Assembly: GCF_029223525.1 (NCBI RefSeq)
Contig: NZ_JARHTQ010000016.1
Coordinates: 1-64,000 of the forward strand
Origin: Streptantibioticus ferralitis
Lineage (GTDB): Bacteria > Actinomycetota > Actinomycetes > Streptomycetales > Streptomycetaceae
DNA: 64,000 nucleotides
Reading direction: 5' to 3'
Shown: positions 51,531-59,090 of the stretch, piece after piece
Layout: the number at the start of each line of letters is the position of its first letter
Numbering within the stretch: position 1 is the stretch's first letter
The notes under the pieces: generated by a model
What the model was told of the DNA's origin: nothing
Databases searched by the model: none
The model's input: the letters and a program-made list of their open reading frames with translations, nothing else
Translations under genes and position numbers: made by a program

Positions 51531-52856
51531 ATGCGCGGACGCCGGCGCGGCCGTGGCATTCCGGTGCGAGCGGTTTCCCTGCGCAGCCGGGTGCTGGTGT
51601 CCATCGTGGCGGTCACGGCGTGTGCGGTGCTGGTCTTCACGTTGCCGCTGGCCGTCACGGTGCATCGGATCTACCGCAGCAACGCCGTGGTCACCGTGGA
51701 GCGCAACGCCGTCTGGGCGGCGCTCTCCCTGCCGGTCCCGGAGAGCGCCGGGCACGCCGGCCCACTTCTCCCCAACAGCCGGTCGCCCGACACCCATGTC
51801 GCGGTCTACAGCCCGTCCGGGCACCGGCTGGAGGGCCGCGGCCCCGACTTCTCCGACGTGGTGCTGGAAGCGCGCGACGGTCGTCTGCACGAGGCGGTGG
51901 AGGACGACCAACTCGCGGTGGCGGCGCCGGTGTCGAGGAACGGCGCGGTGGTCGCGGTGGTCCGGGCCTGGCTGCCCTGGGACTTCGTCACCGATCGCAC
52001 TCTGGGCGTCTGGCTGCTGCTCGCGGCGCTCGGTGCGGTGGCCGTGGCGCTGTCCGCCCTCCTCGCCCGGCATCTGGCGCGCCGCATCGCGATACCGCTG
52101 GAGCGACTGACCGCCACCGCGCGGGCGCTGGGCGACGGGGACTTCAGCATCCAGCCGGCCCGCAGCGGCATCCGGGAGGCCGACGCGGTGGGCCAGGCGC
52201 TGACCGCCACGGCCGAGCGGCTGGGGCAACTGCTGGAACGGGAAAGGCGGTTCAGCACCGCCGTCTCCCACCAGCTGCGCACGCCGCTGACCGCTCTCAT
52301 CCTGGGCCTGGAACGGGCGCTGGAGCAGGACGGGCCGGTGCCGCGCGAGTCGTTGACCACCGCGCTGCGCCGCACCGACCAACTCGGTCGGACCGTGGAG
52401 GAGTTGCTGCACCTGTCCCGCGACACGCATCGCAGCGCGGAGTCGGTCGACGTCGCTCAACTTCTCGAACAGGCGGCCGGACGTCACCGGGAGGCGATCG
52501 GCGACGCCGGGCGCACACTGGTCGTACGGTGCGAACCGGATCTGCCCGCGGTGCGGGCGTCGGCCGTCGCCATTTTGCAGATCGTGGATGTGCTGCTGGA
52601 CAACGCACTGGCCCACGGCCGCGGCGAGATCAGCCTGGTGGCGGCGGACGTCGGAGCCGGGGTGGCGCTGGAGGTCGGTGACGAGGGGCCCGGCCCGGCC
52701 GGTGGCGGGGATGCGGCCTTCGCGGTTCCGCGGCAGCGTGGCCATGGGATCGGGCTGGCGCTGGCCCGCTCGCTCGCCGAGGCAGAGGGGGGCCGTCTGG
52801 TCCTCAGACGGCCCGGTCCTGGCCCGGTGTTCATGCTGCTGCTCCCCGTGCGGTGA
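51531..52856 (+). CDS. Two-component sensor histidine kinase (HAMP-HisKA-HATPase)
   Basis: 441 residues from ATG 51531 (no clear ribosome site; GTG 51528 is equally possible). Basic leader, helix 1 VLVSIVAVTACAVLVFTLPL, extracytoplasmic domain ~45-155, helix 2 LGVWLLLAALGAVAVALSALLA, HAMP linker, phosphoacceptor His in FSTAVSHQLRTPLTALI, HATPase with LQIVDVLLDNALAHG (N-box), VGDEGPGPAG (G1, with Pro for Gly) and RGHGIGLALARSLAEAEGG (G2). Pairs with the convergent OmpR-type regulator gene, an unusual tail-to-tail arrangement. Confidence 0.88.
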   Translation: MRGRRRGRGIPVRAVSLRSRVLVSIVAVTACAVLVFTLPLAVTVHRIYRSNAVVTVERNAVWAALSLPVPESAGHAGPLLPNSRSPDTHVAVYSPSGHRLEGRGPDFSDVVLEARDGRLHEAVEDDQLAVAAPVSRNGAVVAVVRAWLPWDFVTDRTLGVWLLLAALGAVAVALSALLARHLARRIAIPLERLTATARALGDGDFSIQPARSGIREADAVGQALTATAERLGQLLERERRFSTAVSHQLRTPLTALILGLERALEQDGPVPRESLTTALRRTDQLGRTVEELLHLSRDTHRSAESVDVAQLLEQAAGRHREAIGDAGRTLVVRCEPDLPAVRASAVAILQIVDVLLDNALAHGRGEISLVAADVGAGVALEVGDEGPGPAGGGDAAFAVPRQRGHGIGLALARSLAEAEGGRLVLRRPGPGPVFMLLLPVR

Positions 52857-52875
52857 GCCCTTCCGGCGGAAGGGC
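52857..52875. terminator. Bidirectional terminator between kinase and response-regulator genes
   Basis: GCCCTTCC-GGC-GGAAGGGC, a perfect 8-bp stem with a three-base loop, lies just after the kinase stop and 7 bases before the regulator stop on the other strand. Confidence 0.8.
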
Positions 52876-52881
52876 CCGTGC

Positions 52882-53574
52882 TCAGGTGTCCTGTTCGAGG
52901 CGGTAGCCGGTGCCTCGCAGGGTGGTGATGCGCTCCGGGGCCTCTCCCGCGTCGATCAGTTTGCGGCGCAGCGCCGAGATGTGGACGTCCAGGGTCTTGG
53001 TCGAGCCGAACCAGTTGTCGTCCCACACCTCCGCCATCAGGTGCTCGCGCCGTACGACCGTGCCCGCGGCCGCCGCGAGGGTGGCCAGCAGGTCGAACTC
53101 CTTGGGCCGCAACGGTACTTCGCGAGGGCCGACGTACACCCGGCGGGCGTGCCGGTCGATACGGGTCGCGCCGACCTGCATCACCTGCGGCCCGGCGGCC
53201 ACGGCGCGCCGCCTGAGGTGCGCGCGCAGCCGGGCGAGGAGTTCGGTGATGCGGAACGGCTTGGTGAGGTAGTCGTCCGCTCCGGCGTCCAGCGTGACGA
53301 TGACCTCGAATTCCTGGGTGCGGGCGGTGAGCACGACGATGACGGTCTCCATCGGCAGACAGGAGCGCAGTCGACGGCACAGCGTCACCCCGTCGATGTC
53401 CGGCAGTCCGAGGTCGAGCAGCACCAGATCCCAAGTGCGGCGCAGTGCCGCCTCCGCGGCCTGCATTCCACTGTGTGCGTGCTGCACGCTGTACCCGTGT
53501 CCGGTCAGCGCCTGTTCGAGTTCTGACGCGATCTCGGCGTCGTCCTCCACCACCAAAAGTTCCGCCAGCGCCAT
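52882..53574 (-). CDS. OmpR-family response regulator
   Basis: 230 residues from ATG 53574 (ATG 53583 would add MDG). Receiver domain: LLVVEDDAEIASELE acidic pair, phosphoacceptor Asp in WDLVLLDLGLPDIDGVTL, Thr in VVLTARTQEFE, Lys in DDYLTKPFRITELLARL. C-terminal winged helix ~135-228: LRPKEFDLLATLAAAAGTVVRREHLMAEVWDDNWFGSTKTLDVHISALRRKL and GTGYRLE. Likely activated by the convergent kinase. A pair of 12-base direct repeats in its own upstream region is a candidate target. Confidence 0.92.
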   Translation of the reverse strand: MALAELLVVEDDAEIASELEQALTGHGYSVQHAHSGMQAAEAALRRTWDLVLLDLGLPDIDGVTLCRRLRSCLPMETVIVVLTARTQEFEVIVTLDAGADDYLTKPFRITELLARLRAHLRRRAVAAGPQVMQVGATRIDRHARRVYVGPREVPLRPKEFDLLATLAAAAGTVVRREHLMAEVWDDNWFGSTKTLDVHISALRRKLIDAGEAPERITTLRGTGYRLEQDT

Positions 53575-53670
53575 GCCGTCCATTAGATCAGCGGGATGTT
53601 TCCCGGAGTGTCCTGATCGCGGTTTCCGGCCACCTCGACGGCTTACCCGCTGGCGCATTATCGGCTTAAC

Positions 53671-53694
53671 GTAACGGAGTTGGTAAACGGATTG
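53671..53694. promoter_or_regulatory. Tandem 12-bp direct repeats upstream of response regulator and PEP-mutase-like gene
   Basis: GTAACGGAGTTG (53671-53682) is followed directly by GTAAACGGATTG (53683-53694): matches at 9 of 12 aligned positions. OmpR-type regulators bind head-to-tail repeats of about 10-12 bases, so this is a candidate site for the adjacent regulator. The 224-base divergent gap (53575-53798) holds no gene. Confidence 0.5.
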
Positions 53695-53798
53695 TTTGCA
53701 CTGCTCGGAGGAGGATCTCACCCCCGGGCGCATACGTTCGTCGAGCGCGGTTCCGAAACCCTACGGGACCGGCTATCCGAGCGTGAGGGGAATCCGGG

Positions 53799-54632
53799 AT
53801 GACACAGTACGGAACTCTTTTGCGGCAGTCGGTGAACGAGCCTGGCGCCACGCCGCTGATCGGTGTACATGACATGCACTCCGCGGCGGTGGCGACGCAG
53901 TTCTACGACGGCCTGTTCCTGTCCGGCTTCGGGTTGGCTGCCTCGCACTACGGACTTCCCGACATCGGATACATCGCCTGGCCGGATGTCGTTTCCTTCG
54001 CCCAGCGCATCAGGGGCGCCTTCCCCGATGTCCATCTGCTGGTGGACATCGACGACGGGTATGTGGACACGCATGTGGCATGCCATGTCGTACGGCAGCT
54101 GGAAGCCGTGGGCGCCTCCGGCGTGATCCTGGAGGACCAGAAGCGACCGCGCCGGTGCGGGCATGTGGACGGCAAACAAGTGCTGCCGCTCGAGGAGTAC
54201 CTCGACAAGCTGCAGGCGGTGCTGGAGACGCGGCGCGATCTGGTGGTCGTCGCCCGGACCGACGCGACGGACGAGGACGAGATCCTGCGCCGGGCCAAGG
54301 CGCTGGCCGCCACGGCTGCCGATGTCATCCTGGTGGACGGGGTACGCAGCACGGAGGCCATCCGCGCCATCCGGGAGACCATCGGCGACAAGCCGCTGCT
54401 GTTCAACCAGATCGGCGGCGGTAAGTCGCCTCGGCTGTCGCTCGCTGAACTCGGTGAGCTCGGCGTCAACGTCGCCATCTACAGCACTCCGTGCCTGTTC
54501 GCCGCCCAGGACGCCATGCAGCGCGCGATGTCCGAGCTGAAGGCCGCCGACGGCAGACTCCCCGAACCGAAGCCGGATGCCACCACCGTGGCGTCCTGCC
54601 TGGCGCTCCTGGAGCGCACCACGGCCGCCTGA
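53799..54632 (+). CDS. Isocitrate lyase / PEP mutase superfamily enzyme
   Basis: 277 residues from ATG 53799. TIM-barrel of the ICL/PEPM family: GVHDMHSAAVATQFYDGLFLSGFGLAASHYGLPD, metal-site DIDDGY, VILEDQKRPRRCGHVDGKQVL (catalytic Cys-Gly-His loop as in methylisocitrate lyase, KKCGH type), VVARTDA, and LLFNQIGGGKSP. The Cys suggests C-C lyase activity (2-methylisocitrate or dimethylmalate-like) rather than PEP mutase, where this Cys is absent. No phosphonate genes are near. Divergent from the response regulator gene, perhaps its target. Confidence 0.86.
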   Translation: MTQYGTLLRQSVNEPGATPLIGVHDMHSAAVATQFYDGLFLSGFGLAASHYGLPDIGYIAWPDVVSFAQRIRGAFPDVHLLVDIDDGYVDTHVACHVVRQLEAVGASGVILEDQKRPRRCGHVDGKQVLPLEEYLDKLQAVLETRRDLVVVARTDATDEDEILRRAKALAATAADVILVDGVRSTEAIRAIRETIGDKPLLFNQIGGGKSPRLSLAELGELGVNVAIYSTPCLFAAQDAMQRAMSELKAADGRLPEPKPDATTVASCLALLERTTAA

Positions 54633-54660
54633 CCGCGGACGTTTCTCTTGGGGCGAGCCC

Positions 54661-54753
54661 ACCGAGCCCGCCCGACGGGCTGATCTGACGGCCTCCACAT
54701 CCCCTGGGGGGTTGTGGAGGCCGCCTCCAAGAGGTCCGTCGGGCGGGCCCGGT
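54661..54753. terminator. Nested two-level palindrome between convergent genes
   Basis: An outer 18-bp stem (54661-54678 with 54736-54753, one mismatch; core GCCCGCCCGACGG) encloses an inner perfect 10-bp stem GGCCTCCACA/TGTGGAGGCC (54690-54699, 54713-54722). The PEP-mutase-like and MFS genes converge on it, so it is most simply a bidirectional terminator; it could also extrude as a cruciform. Confidence 0.75.
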
Positions 54754-54785
54754 GTGCGGAACGGTGCCGGGCCGCCGGGGCCGGT

Positions 54786-56183
54786 TCAGCGGCGTCGGCT
54801 GCGTGGCAGGGCGAGTGCCGCGGCGCTCGTAGCGAGGAGCAGGACGCCGGCTGCCAGCAGGCTGATGTGCATGCCGGAGACGAACGACGCCCGGTGGGCC
54901 ACCAGCGCGCCGAAGGCCGCCACGGCCAGCGCGCCGCCGGTCTGCCGACCGGCGTTCAACACACCGCCCGCCATCCCGGCACGGTCCGCGGCGATGTCGC
55001 TCAGCATCGCGGCGGTCAGTGACGGCACGGCGAAGCCGAGGCCGATGCCGACCGGGACGAGCAGCAGGGCGGTCAGCAGCTGGTCGGTGTGCGCGTCCAC
55101 GCCCAGCAGGCTGAACAGGCCGAGCGCGCAGACCAGTTGACCCACGGTGATCGGCAGCCGCGGCCCGAAGCGGGCCGCCGCCTTGGCGGAGGCCACGTTC
55201 GCCCCGGCGACCAGCGCGGTCATCGGCAGGAACATCAGTCCGGCGGCGACCGCGGACTGGCCGAGAACCTCCTGGAAGAACAGGCCGAGCACGAACACCG
55301 TCCCGTAGAACGCCGCGTTGACCGCGAAGCCGATCACCAGGCACAGCGTGGCCGTACGGGACCGGAACAGGTTCAACGGCACCATCGGCTCGGCGACGCG
55401 GGCCTCGGTCAGTACGAAGGCGGCCATCGCCAGCACCGCGACCAGCAGGCTGACGGCTGCGGTCGGGCTGCCGAAGCCCGACGTGCCGCCCTCGATCACC
55501 CCGAACGTCATGGCCCCCAACGCGATCACGGCGGTCAGCTGCCCGAGCGGGTCAAGGGAGGCGGCGCGGCGCGGTGAGCGCGGCACCCGGGCCAGCACCG
55601 CGAGCGTGACCAGGCCGACCGGCAGGTTGAGGAAGAAGATGGACCGCCAGCCCAGCGAACTGGTCAGCGCCCCACCCACCACCGGACCGGCCGCCGTCGA
55701 GACGGCACCGCCCACCGTCCACAGGGCGATGGCCCTGGCGCGCTCGGTCGCCTCCGGAAAGGCCTGGCGTACCAGGGCGAGTGAGGAAGGCAGCATGACC
55801 GCCGCCGCGCTGCCCTGGATCACCCGGGCGCCGATCAGCGGGCCCAGCGCGGGCGCGAGGCCGCAGAGTGCCGACGCCGCTGTGAAGGCCGTGAGACCCG
55901 CGGCGAACACCCGGTTCGCGCCCATCCGGTCGGACAGCGCACCGGCGGACAGCAGTAGGGCCGCGAACATCAGTGTGTAGGCGGCCACGATCCATTGCAG
56001 ACCGGCCGTCGTTCCGCCCAGCGTCCGCCCGATCGCGGGCAGCGCCACGTTCACCGCCGAGGCGTCCAACCCGATGACGAAGAAGCCCAGCAGGGCGGTA
56101 CCGAGCACGAGCGAGGCGGACACCGGTCGCGGTGCGGCGGTCGGTGGCGCGGTGCGTATGGGCTCGCGCAGGGTCGTGGTCAT
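54786..56183 (-). CDS. DHA2-family MFS drug efflux transporter
   Basis: 465 residues from ATG 56183 with GGAGG 7 bases upstream. About fourteen membrane segments. Helix 1 motif GLDASAVNVALPAIGRTL (the DHA2 LDxTVVNVALP element), LQWIVAAYTLMFAALLLSAGALSDRMGANRVF (motif A), GSAAAVMLPSSLALV and the motif C-like GGAVSTAAGPVVGGALTSSLGWRSIFFLNLPVG. Proton-driven export of drugs or endogenous antibiotics. Divergent from an XRE regulator with 175 bases between, which likely controls it. Confidence 0.91.
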   Translation of the reverse strand: MTTTLREPIRTAPPTAAPRPVSASLVLGTALLGFFVIGLDASAVNVALPAIGRTLGGTTAGLQWIVAAYTLMFAALLLSAGALSDRMGANRVFAAGLTAFTAASALCGLAPALGPLIGARVIQGSAAAVMLPSSLALVRQAFPEATERARAIALWTVGGAVSTAAGPVVGGALTSSLGWRSIFFLNLPVGLVTLAVLARVPRSPRRAASLDPLGQLTAVIALGAMTFGVIEGGTSGFGSPTAAVSLLVAVLAMAAFVLTEARVAEPMVPLNLFRSRTATLCLVIGFAVNAAFYGTVFVLGLFFQEVLGQSAVAAGLMFLPMTALVAGANVASAKAAARFGPRLPITVGQLVCALGLFSLLGVDAHTDQLLTALLLVPVGIGLGFAVPSLTAAMLSDIAADRAGMAGGVLNAGRQTGGALAVAAFGALVAHRASFVSGMHISLLAAGVLLLATSAAALALPRSRRR

Positions 56184-56358
56184 CGGAGTCCTCCCCCAGA
56201 CTGCTGGTGCGGCCGGATCGCCGCCGTCGCACTCCAGAATGGTGCGTGCACGTCGACTCAGGCAGACCGCGATGTTCCGGGGTACTGCCAGCCAGGGAGT
56301 GATACGGCCCCCCAACCGCGTTGCCATGTCGCGCCGCTGCGCTGGCAGACTGGGCGGC

Positions 56359-57267
56359 ATGACCGAGCAGACCGAGCTGGGACGGTTCCTGCGGGCCCGC
56401 CGCGGTGGCGTTCAGCCCGCCGACGTCGGGCTGCCGACCGGTGCCGGAGTCCGCCGAACCCCCGGGCTGCGGCGCGAGGAGCTGGCCACGCTCGCCGGTG
56501 TGAGCATCGACTACTACACCCGCCTGGAGCGCGGCAAGGAGACCCGTCCCAGCCCCGCTGTGGTCGAGGCGCTGGCCAACGCGTTGCGGCTGAACGACGA
56601 GGAGCGCGACTATCTGCGCGACCTCGCGGCCCAGGCGGCCCGGCGCGCCCCCGAGCCCCGCCCGCGGCCGTCCCGGACCGTGCGCCCCAGCGTGCGGCAA
56701 CTGCTGGAGACGGTCCGGCCCAGCCCGGCATACGTGGTCAGCCGCACCAACGACCTGTTGGCCGCGAACCCCGGTGGCATGCGGCTGATGCACGGCATGG
56801 CCAACTGGCCCGCCCGGCAGCGCAACACGATCAGGTACACGTTCCTGCACCCGACCGCCCGTACGCTGTGGCCGGACTGGGAGCAGAAGGCCAAGGCGTG
56901 CGTGGCCCAACTGCGGGCCGTCGCGGGCAGTGACCCCGACGCACCCGATCTGGCCGCGCTGGTCGGCGAGCTGATCGTCAAAAGCCCGGACTTCAACCGG
57001 CTGTGGGAGCGCTACGAGGTCAGGGTGATCGGTGACGGCGCGAAGACCTTCCACCATCCGGCCGTCGGCACGATGACCCTCACCCACGAGGTGGTGAACC
57101 TGAACCGCACCGACGGACAGCGCTTGGTCATCTACATGGCCACGCCCGGAAGCCGGGACCATGACGCGATGACGCTGCTCGACCTGGGAGGTCTGGAGCC
57201 CGAGGACGGCGAAACGGTGACGGAGCCGGTCGAGCGCACCCATGAACGGCCGGTGCCGGGCAACTGA
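56359..57267 (+). CDS. XRE-family regulator of the MmyB type (HTH plus ligand-binding domain)
   Basis: 302 residues from ATG 56359. HTH at ~30-80: LGRFLRARRGGVQPADVGL, then RRTPGLRREELATLAGVSIDYYTRLERGKETRPSPAVVEALANALRL, the characteristic start of MmyB-like regulators. C-terminal MLTR/PAS-like domain: RLLETVRPSPAYVVSRTNDLLAANPGG style segment, WPARQRNTIRYTFLHPTARTLWPDWEQKA, FNRLWERYEVRVIGDGAKTFHHPAVGTMTLTHEVVNL. Members in methylenomycin loci bind fatty-acyl-type ligands. Divergent MFS pump is the likely target. Confidence 0.92.
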   Translation: MTEQTELGRFLRARRGGVQPADVGLPTGAGVRRTPGLRREELATLAGVSIDYYTRLERGKETRPSPAVVEALANALRLNDEERDYLRDLAAQAARRAPEPRPRPSRTVRPSVRQLLETVRPSPAYVVSRTNDLLAANPGGMRLMHGMANWPARQRNTIRYTFLHPTARTLWPDWEQKAKACVAQLRAVAGSDPDAPDLAALVGELIVKSPDFNRLWERYEVRVIGDGAKTFHHPAVGTMTLTHEVVNLNRTDGQRLVIYMATPGSRDHDAMTLLDLGGLEPEDGETVTEPVERTHERPVPGN

Positions 57268-57310
57268 GCTGGAGCGTCGCGGTGTTGCGACACATAGTGC
57301 CCTGGGCCGG

Positions 57311-57907
57311 TCATCCCGGATGTCCGTCCAGGGTGCGGATGACCCGGGCCGGGTTGCCGACGGCCAGGACGCCGGACGGTAGGTCTTTGGTGACCACGGC
57401 TCCGGCACCGACCACGGTGTTCTCCCCGATGGTCACCCCGGGGCAGACGATCACTCCGCCACCGAGCCAGACGTTGTCACCGATCACCACCGGGTCCGCC
57501 CTTTCCCATCCGGCCCGCCGGCGCTCCGCGTCCAGCTCGTGGGTCGGGGTCAGCAGCTGCACGTTCGGCCCGATCTGCGCGTAGGCGCCTATGGTGATGG
57601 GCGCGCAGTCCAGGAAGACCGCGCCGAAGTTGACGAACGTACCTGCCCCGATGCCGATGTGGTAGCCGAAGTCGCAGTGGAACGGGGGCCGGATCCGCAC
57701 GTCCTCACCCACCGAGCCGAGCAGCTGTTCCAGGATCTTGCGGCGCTCGGCGGGAGCGTACGGACCTGGTGCGTTGTACGCCGCGCAGAGTTCGGCACGG
57801 CGTACGGAGTCCGCGGCCAGCTCGGGGTCGTCGCTGATGTACCAGTCACCGGCCAGCATGCGCCGCTTGTTCTCGCCCAAGGGTGCCCTCCCGTTGGATC
57901 GGCCCAC
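57311..57907 (-). CDS. Maltose/galactoside O-acetyltransferase-like hexapeptide enzyme
   Basis: 198 residues from GTG 57907. N-terminal Mac domain (ENKRRMLAGDWYISDDPELAADSVRRAELCAAYN) followed by left-handed beta-helix hexapeptide repeats: PFHCDFGYHIGIGAGTFVNFGAVFLDCAPITIGAYAQIGPNVQLLTPTHELD with the catalytic His in TPTHELD, and IGDNVWLGGGVIVCPGVTIGENTVVGAGAVVTKDLP. The family transfers acetyl from acetyl-CoA to sugars or NodL-type chitooligosaccharides. Convergent with the MmyB-type gene. Confidence 0.93.
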   Translation of the reverse strand: MGRSNGRAPLGENKRRMLAGDWYISDDPELAADSVRRAELCAAYNAPGPYAPAERRKILEQLLGSVGEDVRIRPPFHCDFGYHIGIGAGTFVNFGAVFLDCAPITIGAYAQIGPNVQLLTPTHELDAERRRAGWERADPVVIGDNVWLGGGVIVCPGVTIGENTVVGAGAVVTKDLPSGVLAVGNPARVIRTLDGHPG

Positions 57908-58033
57908 GGTTGCAAGCGCGTCAAGCGTCGCACAACAGCCGAGTGCCGGGCCGCTGTCGCGCCCGGCTGCTCCATGGCATGGACCGTCGGTGCGGCACCG
58001 GACGTAACCCGGCCGAGCTCCGGCAGACCGCCG

Positions 58034-58897
58034 CTAGTTGCACCAGAAGAGGAAGCAGGACTGCGGTTGCGTCGGTGTGGGGCGTGGTGCCGGGGTGGGT
58101 TGCGCATGGGTGGGAGCGGGGGGCGGCGCCGTCGTGGGACGTGCGGGGGCGGTCGGCATGGTCACGGACGCCGGAACCGCCGTGTGCGCGGCGGCGGTTG
58201 GCGTCGCCGACATACGCGGCTTGGCGGAGCGCGACGGGCTCGGCGGGGTCGTGCCCTTCACGGGGGCCGACTGCTGCGGAGCGGCTGGGCTCCCGCTGGT
58301 CGTCGCCGCCGGAGCCTCGGAGGCGGACGAGGCCGCCGACTGCGAGTTGTCCCCCTGTGACGAGCCGGTCGGCAGCAGATCACCCGGCAGTATGGTCGCG
58401 GCCACGCCGACCAGCACGATCCCGCCCGTAACGCCCAGGACCAGCTTGGCGGTTCTGCCCCTGCGGCGCGGTGCCCGGCGTGAGCGGCCGCCGCCTCGGC
58501 GGCGTGACGAGGCGGCGGGGGGAGCGGGCTCGTCCTCCCCGGGTTCGTCCTCCTCGGGCTCGTACTGCTCCGGTTCGTACTGTTCTGGCTCGTACGCTTC
58601 CGGTTCGTACGCTTCCGGTTCGTATGCCTCGGGTCCGTATGCCGTCGGCGCGGCTTCCCCGGGCGCGGCGGCGGTGGGCCCGGTCGGCTGAGCGCCCTGT
58701 GGGGAAGGGGACCACGCCTCGTCCAGCCGCTGCCCGGGCATCGGCGGGATGTGGCTCTGGTAGAGGGGATGCGGACCGGGCTGGGGCGGACCCTGCGGCT
58801 GCGCCATCCATATCGCGTGGGCGTTGACGGGCAGTCCACACGCTGGGCAGACGTGTGCTCCGCCGAGGTAGCTTCCGCATCGCTCGCAGTAGTGCAT
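58034..58897 (-). CDS. Zinc-ribbon, single-pass membrane protein with YEPE repeats
   Basis: 287 residues from ATG 58897. Residues 1-21: zinc ribbon CERC...CPAC. Residues ~88-120: acidic repeat AYEPE/QYEPE (about six copies of a pentapeptide) ending EEDEPGEDEP. Residues ~131-150: a strongly basic Arg stretch, then a membrane helix ~151-170 (LVLGVTGGIVLVGVAATIL). The outer part is Ser/Thr/Pro/Ala-rich and ends in QSCFLFWCN, where two cysteines could form a disulphide or lipid link. A cytosolic metal-binding head with an acidic spacer and a cell-wall-spanning tail is the layout; function unknown. Confidence 0.75.
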   Translation of the reverse strand: MHYCERCGSYLGGAHVCPACGLPVNAHAIWMAQPQGPPQPGPHPLYQSHIPPMPGQRLDEAWSPSPQGAQPTGPTAAAPGEAAPTAYGPEAYEPEAYEPEAYEPEQYEPEQYEPEEDEPGEDEPAPPAASSRRRGGGRSRRAPRRRGRTAKLVLGVTGGIVLVGVAATILPGDLLPTGSSQGDNSQSAASSASEAPAATTSGSPAAPQQSAPVKGTTPPSPSRSAKPRMSATPTAAAHTAVPASVTMPTAPARPTTAPPPAPTHAQPTPAPRPTPTQPQSCFLFWCN

Positions 58898-59090
58898 GCG
58901 GTGGTCCGTTCCTTTGGATCAGCCCCCCAGCTCCCCCTGGCGCGCCACACCATACTGACGAGAATCCGCGAACGCCATGGTGGGCGTCACCAAGTCCGAG
59001 CTGTGCCGATGCACCCCGGTCTGTGCCCGCGGCGGCACTTCGCAGCGCCGCCGCACGCCGTACACCAGCCGGTCACCGCCGCTTCGGGTC

